Source of the DNA: an uncultured Clostridia bacterium
GTDB taxonomy: Bacteria; Bacillota; Clostridia; UMGS1810
DNA: 35,335 nucleotides
Assembly: GCA_934463115.1 (NCBI GenBank)
Contig: CAKSIN010000024.1
Location: 1 to 35,335, forward strand
Reading direction: 5' to 3'
In this document: positions 16,781-24,646 of the stretch, in pieces
How positions within the stretch are numbered: position 1 is the first letter of the stretch
Layout: each line of letters opens with the position of its first letter
The notes under the pieces: generated by a model
The model's input: only the letters and a program-made list of their open reading frames with translations
Databases searched by the model: none
What the model was told of the DNA's origin: nothing
Made by a program: the position numbers and the translations under genes

Positions 16781-17194
16781 ATGATGAATTCAAACGAACG
16801 CACAGATACATCGGGCGGCGCGCTCAGCGTCGGCGGACTCTTGTCTGCGGTAAAGGCTACCGCTGTCGGATATGCATTTCTTGCAGTGTGCTTTGCGGTT
16901 GTTGCCGCGGTGTATACATTCACTTCTTTCCCGGCAGGGATGCTCAAACCGGTTGTTTCGGCAGTCGGTGCAATCAGCGCATTTTTGTGCGGTGTGCTTT
17001 CGGTCAGGGGCGCTGCCGGATTCGGCTGGCTCCACGGGCTTACAGCCGGAGTGATGTATTCTGCAATGCGATTTTTGGGTGCGGCAGTTATGTCAAAAGG
17101 ATTCGGAATAAACCCCGCTCTTTTGCCACTCCTTGCAATAGGTATTGCACTGGGCGCACTCGGCGGTATAGTCGGAATCAACCTAAGAAAATAG
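16781..17194 (+). CDS. TIGR04086-type four-helix membrane protein
   Basis: 137 residues from ATG 16781. ATG 16784 is equally possible. A strong GGAGGTGGG lies just upstream, which rules out the longer in-frame start at 16697 inside the repeat. Four hydrophobic segments are visible (about 22-46, 50-70, 78-102, 108-135), rich in Gly and Ala and ending GIALGALGGIVGINLRK. Small proteins of this family are regularly found next to yajC and secD in Clostridia. Function is unknown. Position suggests a link to protein export, but only by association. Confidence 0.75.
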   Translation: MMNSNERTDTSGGALSVGGLLSAVKATAVGYAFLAVCFAVVAAVYTFTSFPAGMLKPVVSAVGAISAFLCGVLSVRGAAGFGWLHGLTAGVMYSAMRFLGAAVMSKGFGINPALLPLLAIGIALGALGGIVGINLRK

Positions 17195-17237
17195 AAAAAC
17201 GGCGGGGCAGTATTGCTTCCGCAACGGAGATACACAT

Positions 17238-17600
17238 ATGATGACAATCGGGCATTTTGAACGCAACATTTGTATAATGCTTACAGTCATGCTTGTCCTC
17301 TCTGCCGCAGGCGGCGCAGTCTGCCTGCGCACGCAGCACAAATCGGACATGCATTTTTTTGCGTTGCGCAGCAACCCGGTTTTCTGCGCGTCGGGATATT
17401 CACTTTCCGGGACAAGCGTTCCGAAAGCCGAATTGTGGATAGATGACCGCACATCCGCGGCGGACAGCGGACGGTATCGGCAGAATTTGTGCATAGATTC
17501 CGAAACCGTGCACTCCCCGGAGACATTGCTGTGGGACAGCCTGCACACCGGAGACAACCGGCGGGCAAATGTTGTAAAGATTTATCCCATGCGTATTTGA
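17238..17600 (+). CDS. Small unknown protein with N-terminal membrane segment
   Basis: 120 residues from ATG 17238 behind GGAGA (8-base spacing). A hydrophobic segment at about 11-30 (NICIMLTVMLVLSAAGGAVC) is followed by a hydrophilic extracytoplasmic region with no recognised motif. It lies in the interval where many Clostridia carry the SCIFF peptide gene and its maturase before secD. This product is not Cys-rich enough to be SCIFF. Unrecognised. The overlapping minus-strand frame (17183-17557) has no comparable start site and is ignored. Confidence 0.5.
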   Translation: MMTIGHFERNICIMLTVMLVLSAAGGAVCLRTQHKSDMHFFALRSNPVFCASGYSLSGTSVPKAELWIDDRTSAADSGRYRQNLCIDSETVHSPETLLWDSLHTGDNRRANVVKIYPMRI

Positions 17601-17653
17601 TACCGGGATTCTTCAAATAATATTACAAAAAAGACCACGAAAGGAAGATATTG

Positions 17654-18934
17654 ATGAAATCAAAATGCATTGCAAAATTTGCAATAGTACTGCTTATCAT
17701 AGGCTTTGTTGCATATGTCGCTTCTTGCGGAATCACATTGGGCAACTTCCAAATTTACAAGGCTCTTGATAAGGAACACGGTGTAAAGAGAGGCATAGAC
17801 CTCGCAGGAGGTTCGGAAATAGTTTTTGAACCCGACACAAAGGACAATGTTACCGACGAACAGATGAAGTCGGCACAGGAAGTACTCAGAACACGTCTCA
17901 CATCGCTCCAGTATACCGAAGCTATCGTTTCGAAACAGGGATCGGACAAGATTCGTGTGGAGATTCCCTCGGTGGACAACCCGGAGGAAGCTGTAGAACT
18001 TCTCGGCGCAACGGCAAAGCTCAGCTTTGTTGATTACCAGGGCAACGAGGTTCTCGGCGGCGACGATGTTAAAACAGCCAAAGCGGCATACGACACGGTA
18101 AGCTCCGGAAACAAGGCATACATCGTTAAACTCAAGCTCACAAGCGCAGGCGCAAAGAAGTTCTCCGAGGCTACCGCAAAGGTAAGCCAGTACGGCGACA
18201 ATAACAACTACATTGCAATTATGCTCGATGAAAAGGTTATCTCCAGCCCGAGAGTAAGCCAGACAATAGACTCCGATGAATGCTATATTGAGGGTGACTT
18301 TGACAAAGACACATCGGCAACACTGGCAAATCAGATTCAGGCAGGTCAGCTCCCGTTCTCACTCAAGGTTGTGGATATGAAGAGTATCGGTGCAACACTC
18401 GGTGAAAAGGCTCTCTCCAACAGCCTTACCGCAGCTCTTATAGGTATGATTCTTGTTATGATATTTATGATAGCTGTGTACAGAATGTGTGGATTTATGT
18501 CATGCGTATCCCTTATTGCATATATTTCACTCGTTGCAATAATTCTCGGCGCATTCAGAATCAACCTTACTCTGCCCGGTATTGCCGGTGTTATCCTTAC
18601 CATAGGTACCGCGGTAGACGCAAACGTTATTATATTCGAAAGAGTTAAAGAAGAACTCTCCAACGGCAAAACAATACGCGCCGCTGTAGACGCAGGCTTC
18701 AACAGAGCTTTCACAGCTATTTTGGACTCCAATGTTACAACCGTTATCGCAGCAGTTGTTCTGTATGTATTCGGAACAGGCACAATCAAGGGCTTTGCAA
18801 TAACACTGTTTATCGGTACAGTTGTAAGTATGTTCACAGCTATATTCTTAACCAGGTTCCTGCTTCGTCAGATGATGGGCTTCGACCTTAAAAACCCCAA
18901 GCTCTACTGCGCATATAAGGAGGCAAGACAATAA
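17654..18934 (+). CDS. secD: Protein translocase subunit SecD
   Basis: 426 residues from ATG 17654 (AAGGAAG upstream). TTG 17651 is less likely. Order: first membrane helix (residues about 8-30), the P1-type periplasmic domain with GIDLAGGSEIVFEP, and ISSPRVSQTI with QAGQLPFSL. The membrane block begins SIGATLGEKALSNSL and contains LTIGTAVDANVIIFERVKEE and FNRAFTAILDSNVTT, both typical SecD signatures. It uses the proton gradient with SecF to pull preproteins out. It is shorter than E. coli SecD, as usual in Firmicutes. Stop and secF start overlap (TAATG). Confidence 0.97.
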   Translation: MKSKCIAKFAIVLLIIGFVAYVASCGITLGNFQIYKALDKEHGVKRGIDLAGGSEIVFEPDTKDNVTDEQMKSAQEVLRTRLTSLQYTEAIVSKQGSDKIRVEIPSVDNPEEAVELLGATAKLSFVDYQGNEVLGGDDVKTAKAAYDTVSSGNKAYIVKLKLTSAGAKKFSEATAKVSQYGDNNNYIAIMLDEKVISSPRVSQTIDSDECYIEGDFDKDTSATLANQIQAGQLPFSLKVVDMKSIGATLGEKALSNSLTAALIGMILVMIFMIAVYRMCGFMSCVSLIAYISLVAIILGAFRINLTLPGIAGVILTIGTAVDANVIIFERVKEELSNGKTIRAAVDAGFNRAFTAILDSNVTTVIAAVVLYVFGTGTIKGFAITLFIGTVVSMFTAIFLTRFLLRQMMGFDLKNPKLYCAYKEARQ

Positions 18935-19809
18935 TGTTTAATATAATAGAAAAAAGAAATATTTTCTTTATTATTTCCGCTGTTATAATCCTTGCCGGTA
19001 TCGTATCTTTCTTTGTTCAGGGCTTCAACACGGATATCGACTTTAAGGGCGGAACGGAAATAACAATCAATCTCGGAAAAGACGGTTTTAACGACAAAGC
19101 AATCCGTAAATCAATCGAAGGTGTTAAGGGTGTTGAGATAGCGTCGGTTCAAAAGGCGGAAGCCTCCGGCACAAAACAGGCAATAGTTATTGTAAACTAC
19201 CTCGACGACACTCAGACAAAAGACGTTAAGGCAGCAGTTGAAAAGGATTTGAACGGTGCAAAAGTCAGCAGTATGACAAACATCAGCCCAAAGATAGGTG
19301 CTGAACTCTGGCAGAGCGCACTCACATCAATCGCTATTGTTGCAATACTCATGCTTATATACATCACATTCAGATTTGAGGTACTCTCCGGTGTTTCGGC
19401 TGTTATCGCGCTTTTGCACGATATGCTTGTGATGGTTAGCTTTTACACAATATTCAGAATCCCGGTAAACACATCGTTTATCGCGGCTATTCTCACAATC
19501 CTCGGTTATTCGATTAACGCTACAATCGTTATCTTTGACCGTATCCGCGAAAACACAAGATTCGCAAAGAAGGTTCCATTTGCCGATATCGTGAACAAGA
19601 GTATCTGGCAGACAATTGCCCGCTCAACAAACACGAGCTTAACAACTCTGTTTACTCTCGTTGTTCTCTATATCATCGGTGTTCCGTCTATCAAAGAATT
19701 TGCGCTGCCGCTTATCATCGGTGTTGTGTGCGGTACCTACTCGTCTGTATTCCTTGCAGGTCAGTTCTGGGTACTGTTCAAAGGTGATAAAAAAGGCGCT
19801 AAAGCATAG
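18934..19809 (+). CDS. secF: Protein translocase subunit SecF
   Basis: 291 residues. N-terminal helix (IFFIISAVIILAGIVSFFVQ), then FNTDIDFKGGTEI (SecF signature), a small extracytoplasmic domain and five further helices with LTILGYSINATIVIFDRIRE and ARSTNTSLTTLFTL. Partner of SecD in the SecDF export motor. Start overlaps the secD stop by one base. Secretion of the neighbouring signal-peptide proteins would depend on this complex. Confidence 0.97.
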   Translation: MFNIIEKRNIFFIISAVIILAGIVSFFVQGFNTDIDFKGGTEITINLGKDGFNDKAIRKSIEGVKGVEIASVQKAEASGTKQAIVIVNYLDDTQTKDVKAAVEKDLNGAKVSSMTNISPKIGAELWQSALTSIAIVAILMLIYITFRFEVLSGVSAVIALLHDMLVMVSFYTIFRIPVNTSFIAAILTILGYSINATIVIFDRIRENTRFAKKVPFADIVNKSIWQTIARSTNTSLTTLFTLVVLYIIGVPSIKEFALPLIIGVVCGTYSSVFLAGQFWVLFKGDKKGAKA

Positions 19810-19823
19810 TGATTCATTACATT

Positions 19824-19845
19824 CCGCAGGGCGAAAGCTCTGCGG
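19824..19845 (+). terminator. Strong hairpin after secF
   Basis: CCGCAGGGC, GAAA tetraloop, GCTCTGCGG: a nine-pair stem starting 15 bases past the secF stop. No T-run follows, so it is either a 3'-end stabilising stem or a poor terminator. Confidence 0.5.
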
Positions 19846-19937
19846 ATGTTGTGTATATATACAAACTGTATGCAAACTGTACAAACATAGGTGTTGTAAT
19901 TTGTGAGTTATTTTAATGCTTTTCGTGCTCAAAACTA

Positions 19938-19966
19938 TTGACAACCATGCTTCTTTTTGGTAAAAT
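19938..19966 (+). promoter_or_regulatory. Promoter of the secreted protein/peptide/kinase cassette
   Basis: TTGACA at 19938-19943 (perfect) and TAAAAT at 19961-19966, with a 17-base spacer. The gene starts 40 bases downstream behind TAAGGAGATG. Confidence 0.83.
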
Positions 19967-20005
19967 ACCAGTATAGAAAAAATTAAGTAAGGAGATGTTA
20001 TTTAG

Positions 20006-20710
20006 ATGAGAATTAATTCTTCAAAGTCCATAGCAGTTTTGATGGCAGTTTGTGTCGGAACATTGTCATCTGTAACAGCTATGGCTGCGAATATCACCAC
20101 AGATACAACATACGATTACACCGCTAAAGATAATACAACTGCTACAGTGTATGTAACGTCTAATGTTGATCTTGGTCCAGCTAATGCCAATAAGCAGATT
20201 ACATACCTTGTTTCTTTGCCTAATCCGACAACCGGTAGTGAGATATACTACATTGATCAGCAGAAGGCAAACTCGACGGGCAGTGCAACCTTTGAATTTC
20301 AGGGCAAACAGAGTGTAATATATGGCGGTACTGTTCAGGCTAAGTTTGGTACAGACGGTACTCCTGACACGACGCTTCCGACGTTTACATTTACTGACAC
20401 TGTGAATTATTACGATATGACTGTTGCGCAGCCAACTGTTACTGTTCAATCAAATTCTGCTTACACTGCTGCTGACGCTCTTAGTACTCTTGCTGGAACA
20501 GCTACTGCTGATAACAGTAAAATTTACTGGGGTAAGCTGGCAGGTAATGCAAGTGGCAAAGTATATGGAATAACGATTGACGAAAAGAAATATCAGTCGT
20601 ATGGTTGCGGTAGCGATGGTCTTTTCTGCATAGTTCTTAACGGTGCAACAACTGTTGATACTAATGCTGCTGGATATGTTGAAGACGCTCCGGCAACAAG
20701 TAGCAATTAA
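20006..20710 (+). CDS. Secreted Ig-like domain protein of unknown function
   Basis: 234 residues with a clear signal peptide (SSKSIAVLMAVCVGTLSSVT, cut probably after AMA at about residue 28). The mature part is rich in Thr, Ala, Asn and Tyr. Its YIDQQKANSTGSATFEF block resembles the beta-sandwich modules of clostridial surface proteins (pattern YIDQ.KAD..G...F.F). The second half has only two Cys (CGSDGLFC) and no anchor, LPXTG or SLH. Codons end in T more often than in neighbouring genes, so it may be highly expressed or acquired. It is first in a transcript with a 55-residue peptide and a P-loop kinase-like protein. Unrecognised beyond this. Confidence 0.75.
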   Translation: MRINSSKSIAVLMAVCVGTLSSVTAMAANITTDTTYDYTAKDNTTATVYVTSNVDLGPANANKQITYLVSLPNPTTGSEIYYIDQQKANSTGSATFEFQGKQSVIYGGTVQAKFGTDGTPDTTLPTFTFTDTVNYYDMTVAQPTVTVQSNSAYTAADALSTLAGTATADNSKIYWGKLAGNASGKVYGITIDEKKYQSYGCGSDGLFCIVLNGATTVDTNAAGYVEDAPATSSN

Positions 20711-20727
20711 TGGGGAGGGAGATAACG

Positions 20728-20895
20728 ATGAAAAAATATACAAAACCTACAGTTGAAGTTGTTGAATTATCGGTTAGAGAATCTCTTTCTAGTTTGCCTA
20801 AGGGTGTTAATGGAATTGGAAGAAGGTATTTGTCAACAGAAAACAAGAGACTTGCATTCGTTGCTAACGAGCATACTCTTGTGAAGTCGAAATAA
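20728..20895 (+). CDS. 55-residue peptide, candidate RiPP-type precursor
   Basis: ATG 20728 follows GGGGAGGGA at good spacing. An in-frame ATG at 20710 overlapping the upstream stop lacks its own site. The N-terminus KKYTKPTVEVVELSVRESL has the K-Y-x-K-P-x-V-E-V-V-E-L pattern seen in many short clostridial peptides found beside modification genes, where it acts as a leader. The rest (GVNGIGRRYLSTEN, then basic HTLVKSK) would be the core. There is no Cys, no signal peptide and no membrane segment. The gene is 18 bases past the secreted protein gene and 95 before an HPr-kinase-like gene. Precursor status is inference. Confidence 0.6.
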   Translation: MKKYTKPTVEVVELSVRESLSSLPKGVNGIGRRYLSTENKRLAFVANEHTLVKSK

Positions 20896-20934
20896 CATCT
20901 TCGATTAACAAATAAAAATTCAAACAAACAAATT

Positions 20935-20966
20935 AAGAGACTGGCGAGCACGTCAGTCTCTTTTAA
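20935..20966 (+). terminator. Hairpin attenuator between peptide and kinase genes
   Basis: AAGAGACTG (20935-20943), a ten-base loop, CAGTCTCTT (20954-20962) and a short T-run. It lies between the peptide stop and the next ribosome site. A leaky terminator here would make the first two genes more abundant than the third. Confidence 0.65.
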
Positions 20967-20989
20967 GTAAAGACAAACGGAGCAAACAA

Positions 20990-21889
20990 ATGAAAACGGA
21001 ACGAACAAAAAAATACTACAAAATAGTAGATATGATATTTTGCATAGACACCTTTTGCGACGAGGCAATGGCAGGTGCGCTGCGCGACTATGAGGTTGAC
21101 GAATGCGAGGCGGATTTTTGCATTACGGCGCAAATGACGGATGACGAAATCCTTGAGCCGGAATGTAAAAAACTTACCGAGCGCAACTATGACAACTGGT
21201 ATTCACCATGCAACAGTGTGTATGAATACCGCTTGTATGAGCCGGCTATAGACAGGTTTATCATCGGCACACATATTGATATGAAGAACTGCACTGCCCA
21301 CATAGATGTGGCAGACATCACCGCACTGTGCGGAATTGAATTTGCATTCTTTTTGTACAATGCCGTGCAGGATGTTTTTCGCGTTGTAATGCTGTTTCAC
21401 GACGCTTTCGCTTTTCATGCGTCATGCGTGGTGTATAAGGGCGAAGCGGTGGCTTTTTCCGCACTTTCCGGAACAGGCAAATCCACCCACACAGCACTTT
21501 GGCTCAAAAACTATCCCGACGACACAACAATACTCAATGACGACCGACCGGTGTTCCGCTTTATAGACGGCAAATGGTATGCCTACGGCACACCTTGGGC
21601 AGGCACAACCGGTATCAACGCAAACATGCGTGTTCCGCTAAAGGCGGTTGTATTCCTCGAGCGCGCGGCAGAGAACAGCATTCGCACATGTTCGGTGCTG
21701 GAGATTATCAATCGCTTTTTTGAGGCGGTGGATTCGCCTGTTTCCGACGAGATGTCCACCATGATGCTGAATTCTCTCGATAAACTTGTCCGCAATAATA
21801 AAATCTGCGTGCTTCGCTGCAATATGGACGATAGCGCCGCAGAAACCGTGAGGGAATATATATTTTCCTCATCCGCCTCACGGCTGTGA
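20990..21889 (+). CDS. HPr-kinase/PEPCK-like P-loop protein
   Basis: 299 residues. The N-terminal 140 residues are unassigned. From about 145 it reads like the HPr kinase/PEP carboxykinase-type P-loop fold: FHASCVVYKGEAVAFSALSG, Walker A SGTGKST (about 160-166), a likely metal-binding LNDDRPVF and the typical YGTPWAGTTGINAN. Such proteins occur in lasso-peptide and other RiPP clusters, some as peptide kinases, and also as stray genes in Clostridia. No PqqD, B-type protease, radical SAM enzyme or ABC exporter is adjacent. ATG 20990 has ACGGAGC upstream. A 308-bp repeat starts 24 bases after its stop, so any further gene of the unit may have been displaced. Confidence 0.75.
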   Translation: MKTERTKKYYKIVDMIFCIDTFCDEAMAGALRDYEVDECEADFCITAQMTDDEILEPECKKLTERNYDNWYSPCNSVYEYRLYEPAIDRFIIGTHIDMKNCTAHIDVADITALCGIEFAFFLYNAVQDVFRVVMLFHDAFAFHASCVVYKGEAVAFSALSGTGKSTHTALWLKNYPDDTTILNDDRPVFRFIDGKWYAYGTPWAGTTGINANMRVPLKAVVFLERAAENSIRTCSVLEIINRFFEAVDSPVSDEMSTMMLNSLDKLVRNNKICVLRCNMDDSAAETVREYIFSSSASRL

Positions 21890-21912
21890 AACTCCGCATG
21901 CCTGAACCGTAT

Positions 21913-22219
21913 GGAACGACCTGCGTGTCGTTCCGTTGGAAATTTGGGGAGTTTAGCAAATCCCCAATCCGTTTCATGACGGTGAGGACATGCAGGGACT
22001 TGTTGTCGCTTGCAAAATCATTCATTACGTGCCGGAAAAAGGCCGCGAAATCATCGCGTCTCGTTTTCCTAAAATCGGCATCACAATATGGAATAAGATT
22101 ACAGATGCTGCCGATTTTGCACTATGATTAATTTTGCTCGCGAACGCGTCCGCAGCATAACCTCAATGTCATTCACCGGAAAGGGAATTGCTGATAGCTG
22201 CATTTGCATGAAAAACACA
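21913..22219 (+). repeat. 308-bp dispersed repeat, copy 2
   Basis: Direct repeat of 16404-16711. It starts with GGAACGAC/GTCGTTCC and includes GGGGAGTTTAGCAAATCCCC, a second small stem. It carries the open frame starting ATG 21990 (QGLVVACKIIHYVPEKGREI) to a TGA near 22127, about 45 codons. It ends near GAAAAACACAT, and the ACTCCCTC element begins eight bases later. Together the two repeats fill the gene-free stretch 21890-22478. Confidence 0.85.
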
Positions 22220-22226
22220 TAATCAA

Positions 22227-22423
22227 ACTCCCTCAGTCAGCTATCGCTGACAGGTCTCATCTTCGATTCGGTCGGCGATAAACGCATGCCACCGGCATGC
22301 ATCGCCCCTCGGTGAGGAAGCCGAGGAATCGAATTAAAGATGAGATAGGGGTTGCGGAGCAACCGTTTCTTTCAGCCTCCCTCGTTGAGGGAGGTGGGGT
22401 TGCGGAGCAACCTCGGAGGGAGT
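22227..22423 (-). repeat. Dispersed repeat element, copy B (inverted relative to 9292-9470)
   Basis: It starts ACTCCCTCAGTCAGC and ends CTCGGAGGGAGT, so the ends form an 8-base inverted repeat (ACTCCCTC/GAGGGAGT). Its reverse complement matches 9292-9470, most strongly over about 60 bases around the GCATGCC palindrome. Two blocks GGTTGCGGAGCAACC repeat inside it. No coding frame. The promoter of the SLH gene begins about 55 bases downstream. Confidence 0.8.
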
Positions 22424-22478
22424 CTGCTTCACACAAAACGATTTAAAATTTAAGTGAATGTATAACCCACGGTTTTAA

Positions 22479-22506
22479 TTGCACACTGTACACTGTACGT
22501 TATACA
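22479..22506 (+). promoter_or_regulatory. Probable promoter of the SLH-domain gene
   Basis: TTGCAC at 22479-22484 and TATACA at 22501-22506 with a 16-base spacer containing the tandem ACTGTAC-ACTGTAC. It lies just past the repeats and ahead of AGGAGG. Confidence 0.55.
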
Positions 22507-22533
22507 CTAAAAACAGGAGGTAACAAATTACTC

Positions 22534-24159
22534 ATGAAAAAGCTTATATCAATAATTGCGGCATTAACACTGCTGATTACAACAGCCGCAACAATGACGG
22601 TATCTGCCGACTTCAGCGATGTTCCGTCCGAACACTGGGCGTACTCGTCTATCGGAACTCTTTCCGGTGAAGGAATAATCAACGGCTATTCCGACGGTAC
22701 ATTCCGCCCTAACGGAACGGTCACAAGGGCAGAATTTGTAAAAATGCTCGGAAAATCGCCTACAAGGCACAGCGGCGAATTTGATGATGTAGCGGCAAAT
22801 CATTGGGCATATGAATACATCATGTATTCCGGATTAAATGCGCTCGACGGCAACAATTTTTGCCCCGACACGCCCATAACCCGTGCTGATGTTGCCAATC
22901 TTTTGTACACACGTTACTCCGGCGGCGCCGACGCGCTTGCACCCTATGCAATAACAAGCCAGGGAAGCAACGCCACAGCCGTTGCATGGGTGTATAACAC
23001 AGGACTCATGATGGGTGATGACAACATCAACCTGCGCCTTGGAGATACCCTCACACGTGCCGAGGCGGCAACGCTCATTGTCCGCGCAAAAACTCTTAAC
23101 GCAGGCAATCAGAGGGATTTTGTTTCAAACTTTGACGATGCGGCATACAAAGCCGTATACACCGGTTCCGATATTTTTAATACCGAATTTTCCGCAGACG
23201 CACCGATATCGCGCGGTGAGGCTGCACAGGCAGCGTTGTATTTCTGCTACAAGGGCAGAGCCGTTCCCTACGGCGGCTATGAATACACCAAAGGTTACGA
23301 CGGCGACTATGCCGACGCATGGGGAATCATGTGTTCAAATGCTCTCCCGGACGGCAAATTCAAATCGACCGAATCCGAGGCAAAATCAAATGCCACAATA
23401 GGTGAGGTTATTGCAATGTTCTCTCTTGCGGCGGACAAATACTCATATATTCGCCCGAATATTGCAAAAAGCGGAAAAAATTATCCGGAAATTACGGCGT
23501 CTGCCGACACAAACTACGGCAAATACATGAGCAATGCCTATGACCTTGGTGTGTCGCTCTATTCTGCAAAAAAACTTAATGCCGACAGGGAAATAACCAA
23601 GCGCGAGCTTGCATGCATTGTAATGCAGTATGACCTTGTATACGGAATGCACATCGGATACCGCTGCGGATTCGAGAGCAAATACATTGCAACACCGATA
23701 AGCGTTGCAACAGCGGCATATCCCTCAAATGCAGACCAATATACGGCTGTTTTGCGCGAGGTACCGTCGAGCGTTTACGAAGCTCCGTATATCGGCTCGG
23801 AAATTGTAATGAACAGCAAGAGCATTACCCGTGCATCATCGTTCATTGCAAGCGTGTTCACACTTCCGCTCAACAATATCTGCAGTTTTGCCTACGACTA
23901 CGGAATCGACATCAACATTACATTCTATCCGTCAATGATGTACAAGCTTCCCGAGGGAGCAGTATCCAGGGTGAAATTTGAGATAAACAAAACTCCCGAC
24001 GGTGTTCTGCTTTCAGACCTTGTGACGCTTGAGAACGGTGTGGAAGATGTTCCGCTCCGTGCAGGCGATGTGTTCTTTGCCGACATTGCCGCAAATGCAA
24101 ATATAACCGGAATGTATCTCGATTCGGGCAAAATGAGCATTAAGCAGATTATGCGCTGA
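22534..24159 (+). CDS. S-layer homology (SLH) domain surface protein
   Basis: 541 residues with a signal peptide (KKLISIIAALTLLITTAAT, cut near SADFS). Three SLH repeats follow: FSDVPSEHWAYSSI with GYSDGTFRPNGTVTRAEF (about 27-74), FDDVAANHWAYEYI with FCPDTPITRADVANLL, and a weaker AVAWVYNTGLMMGDD with LTRAEAATLIVR. SLH repeats hold proteins to pyruvylated secondary wall polymer. The remaining 330 residues contain another SLH-like stretch (SRGEAAQAALYFC) and an unassigned C-terminal domain. No enzyme motif is seen. The gene has its own promoter and stands alone between repeats and HU. Confidence 0.88.
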   Translation: MKKLISIIAALTLLITTAATMTVSADFSDVPSEHWAYSSIGTLSGEGIINGYSDGTFRPNGTVTRAEFVKMLGKSPTRHSGEFDDVAANHWAYEYIMYSGLNALDGNNFCPDTPITRADVANLLYTRYSGGADALAPYAITSQGSNATAVAWVYNTGLMMGDDNINLRLGDTLTRAEAATLIVRAKTLNAGNQRDFVSNFDDAAYKAVYTGSDIFNTEFSADAPISRGEAAQAALYFCYKGRAVPYGGYEYTKGYDGDYADAWGIMCSNALPDGKFKSTESEAKSNATIGEVIAMFSLAADKYSYIRPNIAKSGKNYPEITASADTNYGKYMSNAYDLGVSLYSAKKLNADREITKRELACIVMQYDLVYGMHIGYRCGFESKYIATPISVATAAYPSNADQYTAVLREVPSSVYEAPYIGSEIVMNSKSITRASSFIASVFTLPLNNICSFAYDYGIDINITFYPSMMYKLPEGAVSRVKFEINKTPDGVLLSDLVTLENGVEDVPLRAGDVFFADIAANANITGMYLDSGKMSIKQIMR

Positions 24160-24207
24160 CGGCGCAAATATAGGTAATATCGGCATTACCACCAAAAAAA
24201 AGGCCGT

Positions 24208-24233
24208 TTTCCGGCAAAACCGCCCGGAAATTT
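24208..24233 (+). terminator. Weak hairpin after the SLH gene
   Basis: TTTCCGG (24208-24214) pairs with CCGGAAA (24224-24230), followed by TTTG. Short and with few T, but placed between the SLH stop and the HU promoter. Confidence 0.4.
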
Positions 24234-24247
24234 GTATATTATAACTA

Positions 24248-24276
24248 TTGCATATATCGGGAATATTTGCTATAAT
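24248..24276 (+). promoter_or_regulatory. Promoter of the HU gene
   Basis: TTGCAT at 24248-24253 and TATAAT at 24271-24276 with a 17-base spacer. A strong TTAGGAGGTAGC follows before ATG 24315. Confidence 0.82.
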
Positions 24277-24314
24277 TTATCTATACCAAAATTACTTAGG
24301 AGGTAGCAGGTAAC

Positions 24315-24590
24315 ATGAATAAAAGCGATTTGATTGCTGTAATAGCAGAAAAAGCTGAATTAACAAAAAAAGACGCTGATAAGGCTCTCGGTGCATTCAT
24401 CGACGGAGTTACAGAAGCATTGGTAAACGGAGATAAGGTTGTGCTCGTTGGCTTTGGTTCTTTCGAAACAAAGACACGTGCTGCAAGAAAGGGTAAAAAC
24501 CCGCAGACAGGCGCAGAAATCAACATCCCTGCTTCCACTGTCCCCGCTTTCAAAGCAGGCAGAGGATTAAAGGATGCTGTTAACAAATAA
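24315..24590 (+). CDS. HU family DNA-binding protein
   Basis: 91 residues, standard HU length. NKSDLIAVIAEKAELTKKDA begins the two N-terminal helices. KVVLVGFGSFETKTRAARKG leads into the DNA-binding arm with KNPQTGAEINIPAS (the conserved NPxTG and Pro at the arm tip), ending VPAFKAGRGLKDAV. It compacts and bends DNA without strong sequence preference. Single-gene transcript with its own promoter and terminator. Confidence 0.97.
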   Translation: MNKSDLIAVIAEKAELTKKDADKALGAFIDGVTEALVNGDKVVLVGFGSFETKTRAARKGKNPQTGAEINIPASTVPAFKAGRGLKDAVNK

Positions 24591-24607
24591 TTGTTTGTTG
24601 ATTCGTT

Positions 24608-24638
24608 GCCCCGCATTCATCGTGCGGGGCATTTTTTT
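24608..24638 (+). terminator. Intrinsic terminator after the HU gene
   Basis: GCCCCGCA, seven-base loop, TGCGGGGC, then ATTTTTTT. Confidence 0.93.
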
Positions 24639-24646
24639 AACCGTAG

